From: Pseudomonadota bacterium | GTDB taxonomy: Bacteria > Pseudomonadota > Gammaproteobacteria > Burkholderiales > Burkholderiaceae_C | DNA: 64,000 bases | Assembly: GCA_023442945.1 (NCBI GenBank) | Contig: JAEZWW010000005.1 | Location: 62,001 to 126,000 of the forward strand | Direction: 5' to 3' | Part shown: positions 15,886 through 23,738 of the stretch, piece by piece | How the letters are laid out: the number at the start of each line of letters is the position of its first letter | How positions within the stretch are numbered: position 1 is the first letter of the stretch | Notes under the pieces: model-generated | What the model saw: the letters and a program-made list of their open reading frames with translations, nothing else | Told to the model about the DNA's origin: nothing | Database searches by the model: none | Made by a program: the position numbers and the translations under genes

Positions 15886-17871
15886 TCACGCACTGTCACC
15901 CACAAACGCGCTCCAGCGCGCGTGCCACGGCTCCGGTCCGCTGGGTGCGTGGGGCGCGGCGGCGGTCACCGCGATCCCCGTCACCTTCGCGAACTCGGCG
16001 GCCGGCACCGTGCCGGTGGCCAACAGCTGCTGCACCAGCGCGCGGAACGCGTTCCCGTGCGTGCACAGCAGCGCCGTCGCGCGTTCGGCTTCGGCGCTCA
16101 TCAGCGCTTCGGCTTCGGCGTTGGTCGGGCCGACATCGGTGTTCAGGTCGTCGTCCTTTTCCACCGTGACGTCGGTGCGCGACACGCGGCTGCCGAAGCC
16201 GTGGTGGCGCACGTAGGCGATGGCGTTGGCCGTCGCCTGCTTGCGATCGGCTTCGGCCCCGGTGGTGGTCGCGTCCGGACCAAACACCAGCGCTTCGGCC
16301 GCGCGGCCGGCCAGGCTCACGCAAATCACGTCGCGCAGCATGCGGCGCGACCAGGCTTTCTGCGGCGCGTAGCTGGCGTACCCCCCGTTGAACGAGGCGA
16401 CGTTGATGCGCACCTCCTGCGGCGCGGTGCCCATCAGCACCGCGTACACCAGACCGTGACCGGCCTCGTGCACCGCGAGCAGGGTGCGAAAGTCCAGCGA
16501 AGCGCGCTCGCGCAGGCCTTCCAGCTCGAACACCACGGGCAGGCGCTGCTCGGCGTCGCCCCAGCGCACGCACAGGTGCTTGCGGTCGTCACCCAGCGTC
16601 AGCGGCAGCACGGCACCGGGCGGCGCCCCGCGCTCGATCGCCCACAGCGCGGCGCGCACCAGGCTCCCACCCAGCACGCCGTGCACGGTCGAGAACACCG
16701 GGCGCGTCCCCTGGGCAGGGAACACACCGTTGGCGTAGATCTCGTCCAGCACCGGCTGCGCGACGTCGATGCGCAGGCCCGAACGCACGGCGACCTCGTC
16801 CACGTACTGGGCGCAGGTGCGGGCGATCAGGCGCTGGTAGGCCGAACGCGACAGCGACGGGTAGATCACGTGCTGGTTGCCCAGCCGCGCGACCTGCTCG
16901 GGGCGAAAGCGCGAGCCGAGTGCCTTTTTCACGTCGATCACCGACAGGCGCTGGCTCATGGCGTGAAAGACGTCGGCGTCGGTGTCGCAGTCTTCCACGC
17001 GCTCGGCCAGGTCTTCGTACATCTCGTCCAGGTTGCCCGTGACGATGATCAGCAGCTTGCTGTAGTCGGTCTGCCAGCGTGCCGGGTCGGCGCGGAAGGC
17101 TTCGACCTCGGCCTGCACCTGTTCGGGCGACCAGGCCATCAGCTCGGTCAGCGGCACGTTCAGCTTCAGCGTGCGCTGCAGCTCGCGCGCCTCCCACGCC
17201 CCCAGCTTGAACTTGCGTGGGCGCGGCTTGGCGGGCGCAGGCGCTGCGGTGGCGGCGTCGGCGCTGGGCGCGGGCGTGCTGTCCGTGTCGTCGGCGTCGC
17301 TTTGGCGTTCGTCCAGCTCGAACTGGGCCGACGCGGTGCGGTATTCCAGATCGCGCAGAAAGCTCAGCGCGGGCGACAGCCGCCCATCCGACAGCAGCGC
17401 CCACACGTCCTGGTAGCGCGCGACCTTGATGTCCTGGCGGCGGTTGTCGATGGTGCGGTAGCGCTGGAACTCGTCCAGCAGCAGCACGCCGGGCTCGCCC
17501 TCGTCGATGCCCGACTCGCCCAGCATCCCCGAGATCGAGTCCGGCGTGTACCAACCGGCGCCGTTGCTGAAGCCGTCCATCTGCACTTCGACGTAACGGT
17601 CGTAAAACCCCAGCTTCTGCACCAGCAGGCGCGTCAGCTGTGTCTTTCCGGTCCCCGTCAGGCCCCACAGGCACACGATCACCGGGCGGGCGATCAGCTG
17701 CGGCATCACGTACCAGGCGCGCACGGCGTCGATGACGCGGTCGATCACGTCGTCGATGCCGAACAGCTCCTGCTTCAACTCGGCGGCGATCGTCGCCAGC
17801 TCGGCCTGGCGCTCGGCCAGGTGGTCGTCCAAAGGTTCCCGCGGCAAAAAGCGGGTGTCGTTCAAGTCCAT
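15886..17871 (-). CDS. Soluble AAA+ ATPase fused to an FtsH-type M41 metallopeptidase
   Basis: A 661-residue two-part protein. The AAA+ module has Walker A GLTGTGKT (70-77), Walker B VLLLDE (129-134), sensor 1 VTGN (277-280), an Arg-finger candidate in GSRFRPEQ (319-326) and a sensor-2 GTRPVF (388-393); the GxRP sensor resembles the Clp D2 clade, not FtsH. The C-terminal part has the zinc motif HEAGH (468-472) and an Asp ligand candidate D542 in TTTGAEADRKQAT, as in the M41 peptidase FtsH. No transmembrane segment is visible, and a charged, Pro/Ala-rich insert (about 186-220) splits the AAA+ module. Together these predict a cytoplasmic ATP-dependent protease. The start is one base after the stop of a small basic protein gene. 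Confidence 0.85.
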   Translation of the reverse strand: MDLNDTRFLPREPLDDHLAERQAELATIAAELKQELFGIDDVIDRVIDAVRAWYVMPQLIARPVIVCLWGLTGTGKTQLTRLLVQKLGFYDRYVEVQMDGFSNGAGWYTPDSISGMLGESGIDEGEPGVLLLDEFQRYRTIDNRRQDIKVARYQDVWALLSDGRLSPALSFLRDLEYRTASAQFELDERQSDADDTDSTPAPSADAATAAPAPAKPRPRKFKLGAWEARELQRTLKLNVPLTELMAWSPEQVQAEVEAFRADPARWQTDYSKLLIIVTGNLDEMYEDLAERVEDCDTDADVFHAMSQRLSVIDVKKALGSRFRPEQVARLGNQHVIYPSLSRSAYQRLIARTCAQYVDEVAVRSGLRIDVAQPVLDEIYANGVFPAQGTRPVFSTVHGVLGGSLVRAALWAIERGAPPGAVLPLTLGDDRKHLCVRWGDAEQRLPVVFELEGLRERASLDFRTLLAVHEAGHGLVYAVLMGTAPQEVRINVASFNGGYASYAPQKAWSRRMLRDVICVSLAGRAAEALVFGPDATTTGAEADRKQATANAIAYVRHHGFGSRVSRTDVTVEKDDDLNTDVGPTNAEAEALMSAEAERATALLCTHGNAFRALVQQLLATGTVPAAEFAKVTGIAVTAAAPHAPSGPEPWHARWSAFVGDSA

Positions 17872-17872
17872 G

Positions 17873-18121
17873 TCAGTCTTTCCAATCTTGTTTCATGGCC
17901 CTTTGCAAGGCCATGCGGTCGGCGCGGCGCTGGGCGCCCTGGCTGCGGATGTGGCGGCCGGCGCCGCTGCTGGCACTGCGCAGCGCCAGCGCCTGGGCCA
18001 CGTGGTTGCGTGGCGGCGGCGCGGGCAGCTGCAGCACCAGGGGCGCGCGCATGCGGCGAAGTTGTTTCACGGTGGCCCGCGCACCGCCACTGGCGGCGCG
18101 CGAGAAGGTTTTGGCACTCAT
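17873..18121 (-). CDS. Small basic protein upstream of the AAA+/M41 protease
   Basis: An 82-residue protein rich in Arg, Ala and Gln (MSAKTFSRAASGGARATVK at the N-terminus, ending MKQDWKD). I do not recognise a family. The start at 18121 has a GGAG Shine-Dalgarno 5 bases away, and the stop is one base from the protease start, so the two are almost certainly translated together. The strong positive charge could mean nucleic-acid or ribosome binding, or a substrate/adaptor role for the protease; none is shown. It follows directly after the terminator-like leader hairpin. Confidence 0.65.
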   Translation of the reverse strand: MSAKTFSRAASGGARATVKQLRRMRAPLVLQLPAPPPRNHVAQALALRSASSGAGRHIRSQGAQRRADRMALQRAMKQDWKD

Positions 18122-18134
18122 GTGCGCTCCAAAA

Positions 18135-18176
18135 GCAAAAAGCCCCGGCAACAGAATCTGGGCCGAGGGCTTTTGC
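18135..18176 (-). terminator. Terminator-like hairpin in the leader of the AAA+/M41 operon
   Basis: On the minus strand GCAAAAGCCC (18176-18167) pairs with GGGCTTTTTGC (18145-18135), extended by CGGC/GCCG inside, and the T-rich run continues past the stem. It stands between a nine-codon leader peptide and the first structural gene, the place of an attenuator. The segment AGCCCCGGC upstream (18225-18217) is an exact complement of GCCGGGGCT in the 3' arm and could act as an antiterminator strand. Confidence 0.6.
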
Positions 18177-18185
18177 GAAGCCAGC

Positions 18186-18219
18186 GGCTGGACAGTGATG
18201 AAGACGATCACTCCCAGCC
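18186..18219 (-). other. Leader hairpin upstream of the terminator-like stem
   Basis: An interrupted inverted repeat: GGCTGG + AGTGAT pair with ATCACT + CCAGCC around a 7-base loop. It overlaps the possible antiterminator strand (18217-18225) by three bases, so the two pairings would compete. It has the arrangement of an attenuation leader; function not shown. Confidence 0.55.
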
Positions 18220-18240
18220 GGGGCTGAAATGGGGAGCGCG

Positions 18241-18270
18241 TCAGGTGTGCGTGAAGTGCGTCAAGGACAT
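18241..18270 (-). CDS. Nine-codon leader peptide MSLTHFTHT
   Basis: A short reading frame with the best ribosome binding site in the area: AGGAGG at 18285-18280, 9 bases before ATG at 18270. It ends with TGA at 18241, before two hairpins and the small basic protein gene. The peptide has three Thr and two His in nine residues, which might mark a stalling signal. A TTG start at 18277 that would read a 134-residue protein is only 2 bases from the Shine-Dalgarno and is unlikely. Confidence 0.5.
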   Translation of the reverse strand: MSLTHFTHT

Positions 18271-18409
18271 ATCTCAAAACCTCCTGTGGGGGGCGTGGCC
18301 CGCAAGGTCATTCGTTGCGGACGGCGTGATCGCCAGGAGAAAGGAAGGGGCGGATTGTGCGTAAAGGCGCCGCGTTTGCCAAGCAGGGTGTGGTATGCGT
18401 GCGACGTTG

Positions 18410-18477
18410 TTTGTCAAAGCAATCGGCCGCTGGCCCTAGAGGGATCTGTGCGGCCAGCTATGAAAAACATAGTTTAG
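18410..18477 (+). repeat. Dispersed repeat, copy 6
   Basis: Copy with GCGGCCAGCTATGAAAAAC at the 3' end, in the 275-base region between the leader of the AAA+/M41 operon and the cupin lipoprotein gene. Apart from this copy the region shows no gene. Confidence 0.82.
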
Positions 18478-18552
18478 GTTGCGGCGTGCTGCTGCGCCGC
18501 AAGGCCGTCGCTGCGGCACGCCACGCGCGGTCAGCGCGCGCGGCGCCAGCTG

Positions 18553-18996
18553 TCACTTCTTTTTCGGCACGATGTCCACCGCCCACAGCTGCGCGGTTTC
18601 GACGCCGCTGGGGTTGGTGAACCAGTGGCTGGTCTCGGCGGTTTCCAGCCAGTGTTCGCCGGCGCGCAGCACGCGCTGGTTGTTGCCGCGCCCTTCAATC
18701 ACCGTGCCTTTGATGACCAGCACGATGCCCGGGCGGCCGGCGTGCGGGTGCACGGCCACGCCGCCGCCGGGCGCGACGGTGAGCATGCGCGCACGCAGGT
18801 CGTAGTCGGACGGGCTGCCCGGCATCTGGTGCGCGGCCAGGTCGACCAGGCCGACCGGCGCATCGCCGCCCAGGCCGTTGTTTTTCTCGGGCGCGGCGAT
18901 GACGGTGGTCTCGGTCGTGGTCGAACAGGCGGCCAGGCCCAGCGCCAGCGTCAGGGCGACAGCGGTGGTGAGGCGGGTGGTGCGGCGTTGAAACAT
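18553..18996 (-). CDS. Cupin-domain lipoprotein
   Basis: A 147-residue predicted lipoprotein: signal ending LGLAAC (lipobox Cys near residue 24), then a linker and a small cupin barrel (GGGVAVHPHAGRPGIVLVIKGTVIEG and the later AGEHWLETAETSHWFTN). His residues in VHPHAG could bind a metal. It is probably anchored in the cell envelope; the ligand is unknown. The start at 18996 was chosen because it gives the signal peptide. It is divergent from hrpA, with 116 bases between. Confidence 0.8.
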   Translation of the reverse strand: MFQRRTTRLTTAVALTLALGLAACSTTTETTVIAAPEKNNGLGGDAPVGLVDLAAHQMPGSPSDYDLRARMLTVAPGGGVAVHPHAGRPGIVLVIKGTVIEGRGNNQRVLRAGEHWLETAETSHWFTNPSGVETAQLWAVDIVPKKK

Positions 18997-19095
18997 GGGT
19001 CGCTTGTCTCCAGATGCAGGGGTGAAGGGATCAAGTCCCTGATGGTGCAACAGTTTGCGCCACGCGCGGGGCCAGCGCCGCGCCCGCCGCACTGG

Positions 19096-19101
19096 GATAA
19101 T
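19096..19101 (+). promoter_or_regulatory. -10 element GATAAT for hrpA
   Basis: GATAAT stands 11 bases before the hrpA start codon, so transcription would begin about 5 bases before the ATG and leave almost no untranslated leader. No clear -35 box is seen. Confidence 0.5.
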
Positions 19102-19112
19102 CCCGCACCCCC

Positions 19113-22100
19113 ATGAGCACCGAAGCACGCCCCCCCCTGAAGATCCATTTCCCCGACAACCTGCCGGTTTCGGCGCGCCGCGCCGAGATTGAAGACGCGT
19201 TGCGCAACCACCAGGTCGTCATCGTGTGCGGCGAAACGGGCTCGGGCAAGACCACGCAGTTGCCGAAGATCGCATTGGCCATGGGCCGCGGGCGGCTGAA
19301 CGCCCAGCCCGGCGAGCGCGGCCGCCTGATCGGTCACACGCAGCCGCGCCGCATCGCCGCGACCAGCGTGGCCAAACGCATCGCCGACGAGCTGAACACG
19401 CCGCTGGGCGAGGTGGTGGGCTACAAGGTGCGCTTTGGCGACCGGCTGTCCAAGGACGCGTCGGTCAAGCTGATGACGGACGGCATCTTGCTGGCCGAAA
19501 CGCAGACCGACCCGCTGCTGAAAGCCTACGACACGATCATCATCGACGAGGCGCACGAACGCAGCCTGAACATCGACTTTCTGCTGGGCTACATCCAACA
19601 GATCCTGCCGCGCCGGCCGGATTTGAAGGTCATCGTGACCTCGGCCACGATCGATGCGGACCGCTTTGCCAAGCACTTTGCCGGCAAGAACGGTCCTGCA
19701 CCGGTGCTGATGGTGTCGGGCCGCACCTTCCCGGTCGAGCAACGCTACCGGCCGTTCGAGGAATCGCGCGACCACGATTTGAACGACGCCATCGCCGATG
19801 CGGTGGACGAGCTGTGGGCGGGCGGCCTGGCGCCGGGCCGCCCCAAGCCAGGCCAAGCCCCCTCGGGGGGCAGCGAAGCAGCGCAGCGCGGAGCGTGGGG
19901 GCCTGTAGCTTCGGGCGACATCCTTGTCTTTTTGCCTGGCGAGCGCGAGATCCGCGAAGCCGCCGACCACCTGCGCAAGCACCTGGCGCACAGCCCGGTG
20001 CTGCGCAGCGCCGAGGTGCTGCCGCTGTTCGCGCGCCTGTCGCAGGCCGAGCAGGACCGCGTGTTCGAATCGCACGGCGCGCCGCGCATTGTGCTGGCGA
20101 CCAACGTGGCCGAAACATCTCTCACCGTGCCGGGCATCAAGTACGTGATCGACCCAGGCACGGCGCGCGTCAAGCGCTACAGCTACCGCAGCAAGGTGGA
20201 GCAGCTGCTGGTTGAGCCGGTGAGCCAGGCCGCGGCCAACCAGCGCGCTGGCCGCTGCGGGCGCGTGTCGGACGGCGTGTGCATCCGCCTGTACGACGAG
20301 AAGGATTTCAGCGGCCGCCCGCGCTTCACCGACCCGGAAATCCTGCGCTCGTCCCTGGCCGCCGTCATCCTGCGCATGAAAAGCCTGCACCTGGGCGGCG
20401 AGGGCGGGCGGGTGGAGGACTTCCCGTTTCTGGATGCGCCGTCCGGCCGCGCGATCGCCGACGGTTTTCAGCTGCTGCTGGAGCTGGGCGCGGTGGACGA
20501 GGCGCTGCAGCTCACGCCCCTGGGGCAGGAGCTGGCGCGCCTGCCGCTGGACCCGCGCGTGGGCCGCATGATCTTGGCCGGGCGCGAGCGCGGCGCGCTG
20601 CGCGAAGTCCTGATCATCGCCGCCGCCTTGAGCGTGCAGGACGTGCGCGACCGGCCGATGGACAGCCAAGCCCAGGCCGACCAGGCGCACGCCAAGTTCG
20701 ACGACGAGAAGAGCGAATTCAGCGGTTACCTGCGCCTGTGGAAATGGCTGCACGACGCGCGCGGCGGCCAGGTCGTGAAGACCCGCGCCGAGATGGCGGC
20801 GCGCGAAGGCGGGCAGGGTGGCCAGCGCCGCACACCGGCCAACGTGGCCACGCTGCCGGTGGCGCAGCGCGCCGCCCTGGCGCTGGCGCAGGCGCGCGAT
20901 GCGCTATCGAAAGAGAAGCTGCCCGCGCAGGTGGCTGTAGGGCTGGAGGCGCAAAACACTTCAAACCACAGCGACGCCCCCGCGCACAAGATCAGCAACC
21001 GCCAGTGGGAAAATCTGCTGCGCCAGAACTTCATCAACATCCGCCGCGTGCGCGAATGGCGCGACATCCACATCCAGCTGCGCACCGTGGTGGCGGAGCA
21101 CAAGTGGAGGGAAAACGCGCAGCCCGCCGGCTACGAGGCGCTGCACAAATCGCTGCTGACGGGGCTGCTCGGCAACGTCGGTTGCAAGCTCGAAGGTGAG
21201 GACGCGCAGAGCGGCGAATACCTGGGCGCGCGCGGCATCAAGTTCTTCCGCCACCCGGGCGCGCACCTCTCCAAGAAGCCGGGCAAGTGGATCGTCTGCG
21301 CCGAGCTGGTGGAGACCACGCGCCTGTTCGGTCGCGGTATTGCGGCGATCGAGCCGCAGTGGCTGGAAGAGGTGGGCGGGCATTTGCTGAAGACCCAGCT
21401 GCTCGACCCGCATTGGGAGAAGAAAGCGCAGGACGTGGTCGCGCTGGAGCGCGCCACGCTGTACGGCCTGCTGGTCTACAGCGGACGGCGCAAGAGCTTT
21501 GGCCAGGTCGACCCGACCGGCGCGCGCGAGCTGTTCCTGCGCGAAGCGCTGGTCGGCGGCGAATGGCCGGAAGAGTGGGCGCGCCGCCTGCCATTCTTGG
21601 CCGAGAACGCGCGCACCATCGCCAAGGTCGAAGAGCTGGAACACAAGAGCCGGCGCCAAGACGTGCTGGTCGACGACGAGCTGATCTACGCTTTCTACGA
21701 CGCGCAAGTTCCGCAGGGCATCAGCAACGGGCGCGACTTTGAAAAGTGGTGGCGCGACGCCAGCCGCACGCAGCCCACGCTGCTGCGCCTGACGCGCGAA
21801 GAGCTGATGCGGCACGAAGCGGCCGGCATCACCACCAGCGCCTTCCCCAAGATGATCCGCCTGGGCGGCGTGGACTGCGCTGCCACCTACCTGCACGAGC
21901 CCGGCGACGCCAAGGACGGGCTGACGGTGACGGTGCCGCTGTTCGTGCTGAACCAGGTCAGCGACGCGCGCGCCGAATGGCTGGTGCCCGGCATGCTGAA
22001 GGACAAGATCCAGGCGCTGCTGAAGAGCCTGCCGCAAAAGCCGCGCAGCCGCTTCGTGCCGCTGCCCGAAAGCGCCGCACGCCTGAACGACACGCTGGGC

Positions 22101-23339
22101 ACGCCGGAGGCTTTTGGCCACGGCAGCCTGATCGACGCGCTGCTCAAGCAGGTGCGCGACGCCACCAGCCTGGATGTCAAGCGCACGGACTTCAAGCTGG
22201 ACATGCTGCCGGCCCACCTGTTCATGAATTTCCGCGTGGTCGACGAGCACGGCCGCCAGCGCGGGCAGGGCCGCAACCTGGCCGCGCTCAAAGCCGAGCT
22301 GGGCGGTGAGGCGCGCGGTGCCTTCCAGGCGCTGGCAGGCATGAAGGCGGCCAAGGTCGAGCTGGCCAGTGCGGGCCATGACGATTCAGAGCAAGAACCC
22401 GCTCCTGCCCTACAACCATCTGCGCGGACAGCTAGCAAAACAGAAGCAAGCAGCGCGGCCGTGGCCGATGCGCGCCACACGCGCTGGGACTTTGGCGAGC
22501 TGCCGGAGCTGATGGAAGTGCGCCGCAAGGGCCAGACGCTGGTCGGCTTTCCGGCGCTGACGGACGCGGGCGACGCCGTCACTATCGAGGTGTTTGACGA
22601 GCCCGAAGTGGCCGCCGCGCGCCACCGCGCCGGCTTGCGGCGCCTGTTCGCGCTGCAGATCAAGGACGCGCTGAAGTACCTTGAGAAAAACGTGCCCGAC
22701 TTGCAGAAGATGGCCGTGGCTTACATGCAGGTCGGACGAACGCCCGACGGCGCGGGCGGTGGCACCGCTGAAGAGCTGCGCCAGCAAATCATCGACGTCG
22801 CGCTGGACCGCGCTTTCCTGCTCGACCCGCTGCCCACGAACGAGGCCGACTTCACGCGCCGCGTGGACGAAGGCCGCGCGCGCCTGACGCTGATCGCCAA
22901 TGAAGTGGCGCGCCTGGCCGGCGTGATCCTGACCGAGTACGCGGCCGCCGCGCGCAAGATCAAGGACACCAAAAACGCACCGGACGCCACCAAGGACGCG
23001 GCCGAGCAACTGCAGCGCCTGATCGGCAAGCGCTTCCTGATCGATTCACCGTGGCCCGCGCTGCAGCACTTTGCGCGCTACCTGAAGGCCATCACGCTGC
23101 GTCTGGACAAGTTCCGCGCCGACCCCGCGCGCGACGCCCAGCGCATGGCCGAAGTGCGCGCGCAGGACCAGCGCTTCTGGCGCCTGGTGGCCGAACGCAA
23201 AGGCGTGCAGGACGCGCGCCTGCAAGAGCTGCGCTGGCTGCTGGAAGAGCTGCGCGTCAGCTTCTTCGCGCAAGAGCTGCGCACGCCGCAGCCGGTCAGC
23301 GTGAAGCGGCTGGAAAAGGTGTGGGGGCAGGTCGCTTGA
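19113..23339 (+). CDS. hrpA: ATP-dependent RNA helicase HrpA with in-frame repeat insertions
   Basis: A 1408-residue DEAH-box helicase, longer than the ~1300 residues of E. coli HrpA. Walker A is GETGSGKT (40-47), DEAH is at 145-148, followed by VTSATIDADRFAKHF, the QRAGRCGR motif VI, helicase-associated domains and the DUF3418 C-terminal region. Three stretches look like repeat DNA read in frame: about residues 243-268 (a different GC-rich repeat), 596-618 and 1091-1113 (the dispersed repeat family). They fall in variable spacers and explain part of the extra length. HrpA unwinds RNA and rescues stalled ribosomes. Confidence 0.95.
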   Translation: MSTEARPPLKIHFPDNLPVSARRAEIEDALRNHQVVIVCGETGSGKTTQLPKIALAMGRGRLNAQPGERGRLIGHTQPRRIAATSVAKRIADELNTPLGEVVGYKVRFGDRLSKDASVKLMTDGILLAETQTDPLLKAYDTIIIDEAHERSLNIDFLLGYIQQILPRRPDLKVIVTSATIDADRFAKHFAGKNGPAPVLMVSGRTFPVEQRYRPFEESRDHDLNDAIADAVDELWAGGLAPGRPKPGQAPSGGSEAAQRGAWGPVASGDILVFLPGEREIREAADHLRKHLAHSPVLRSAEVLPLFARLSQAEQDRVFESHGAPRIVLATNVAETSLTVPGIKYVIDPGTARVKRYSYRSKVEQLLVEPVSQAAANQRAGRCGRVSDGVCIRLYDEKDFSGRPRFTDPEILRSSLAAVILRMKSLHLGGEGGRVEDFPFLDAPSGRAIADGFQLLLELGAVDEALQLTPLGQELARLPLDPRVGRMILAGRERGALREVLIIAAALSVQDVRDRPMDSQAQADQAHAKFDDEKSEFSGYLRLWKWLHDARGGQVVKTRAEMAAREGGQGGQRRTPANVATLPVAQRAALALAQARDALSKEKLPAQVAVGLEAQNTSNHSDAPAHKISNRQWENLLRQNFINIRRVREWRDIHIQLRTVVAEHKWRENAQPAGYEALHKSLLTGLLGNVGCKLEGEDAQSGEYLGARGIKFFRHPGAHLSKKPGKWIVCAELVETTRLFGRGIAAIEPQWLEEVGGHLLKTQLLDPHWEKKAQDVVALERATLYGLLVYSGRRKSFGQVDPTGARELFLREALVGGEWPEEWARRLPFLAENARTIAKVEELEHKSRRQDVLVDDELIYAFYDAQVPQGISNGRDFEKWWRDASRTQPTLLRLTREELMRHEAAGITTSAFPKMIRLGGVDCAATYLHEPGDAKDGLTVTVPLFVLNQVSDARAEWLVPGMLKDKIQALLKSLPQKPRSRFVPLPESAARLNDTLGTPEAFGHGSLIDALLKQVRDATSLDVKRTDFKLDMLPAHLFMNFRVVDEHGRQRGQGRNLAALKAELGGEARGAFQALAGMKAAKVELASAGHDDSEQEPAPALQPSARTASKTEASSAAVADARHTRWDFGELPELMEVRRKGQTLVGFPALTDAGDAVTIEVFDEPEVAAARHRAGLRRLFALQIKDALKYLEKNVPDLQKMAVAYMQVGRTPDGAGGGTAEELRQQIIDVALDRAFLLDPLPTNEADFTRRVDEGRARLTLIANEVARLAGVILTEYAAAARKIKDTKNAPDATKDAAEQLQRLIGKRFLIDSPWPALQHFARYLKAITLRLDKFRADPARDAQRMAEVRAQDQRFWRLVAERKGVQDARLQELRWLLEELRVSFFAQELRTPQPVSVKRLEKVWGQVA
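19838..19912 (+). repeat. GC-rich repeat of a second type inside hrpA
   Basis: A segment containing CCAAGCCCCC-like blocks, CCCCCTCGGGGGG and AGCGAAGCAGCGCAGCG, read in frame as a Gly/Ser/Ala-rich insert (GRPKPGQAPSGGSEAAQRG). I recall similar sequence between genes in other Comamonadaceae. Here it sits between helicase motifs. Confidence 0.6.
20900..20966 (-). repeat. Dispersed repeat, copy 7, in frame inside hrpA
   Basis: Inverted copy (GAGAAGCTGCCCGCGCAGG then TGGCTGTAGGGCTGGAGGC) within the hrpA reading frame, coding for ALSKEKLPAQVAVGLEAQ. The frame is unbroken. Confidence 0.75.
22386..22450 (+). repeat. Dispersed repeat, copy 8, in frame inside hrpA
   Basis: Copy with CCTGCCCTACAACCATCTGC and GCGGACAGCTAGC, encoding QEPAPALQPSARTASKTEA within HrpA. 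It differs from the consensus by only a few bases, implying a fairly recent insertion, and the reading frame is intact. Confidence 0.85.
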
Positions 23340-23405
23340 TCGCGGCTGGGTGGCCGCGGCCGCAGCCGTTGATCGGCGCCGTCAACCGGTAAGGCGGCAC
23401 GTGCC

Positions 23406-23708
23406 ATGCTGATGGCCGGGGTCATCCTGCTTTCGCTGCTGTCCTGCGCGGTGCAGTTTGCGCTGGAAATCGCGCTGGGCAACATTGGGCATGTGGAGCA
23501 GGGCCGCCCGCCCAAGGCCGGTGTCGCGCTGTTTCCGGTGCTGCCGATGGTGCCGCTGACCTACGTCGCCGCACTGTGGCTGGCGTCGCGCTACTTCCCC
23601 GGCACCGGGCCGGTTTGGGTCTTTGCTTGGGGCGGCGTGTCGATCCTGGTTCGCATCGTGCTGCTGGTCCGTGCGCGTGCACGCTTGCGCAAGATGATGG
23701 GCGGCTGA
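23406..23708 (+). CDS. Small membrane protein of unknown function
   Basis: A 100-residue protein with three likely transmembrane segments (about residues 5-25, 40-60 and 68-88) and a basic C-terminus (RARARLRKMMGG). I do not recognise the family. It lies 66 bases after hrpA and is convergent with the GntR gene. Codon use is like its neighbours. Confidence 0.6.
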   Translation: MLMAGVILLSLLSCAVQFALEIALGNIGHVEQGRPPKAGVALFPVLPMVPLTYVAALWLASRYFPGTGPVWVFAWGGVSILVRIVLLVRARARLRKMMGG

Positions 23709-23738
23709 GGCGCTGAGCGCAATGGCGCGCAAGGCGCC

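Noticed and set aside
15775..18198. An 807-codon plus-strand frame opposite the AAA+/M41 gene
   Set aside because: Shadow frame: low-complexity His/Gln/Arg composition and no motifs; the minus strand has Walker and zinc motifs.
17873..18277. A 134-residue version of the small basic protein from a TTG at 18277
   Set aside because: The TTG is only 2 bases from the Shine-Dalgarno, while ATG at 18270 has ideal spacing; the added residues run through two hairpins. The shorter gene plus leader peptide fits better.
18951..20753. A 600-codon minus-strand frame opposite hrpA
   Set aside because: No domain; hrpA has full DEAH helicase motifs on the other strand.
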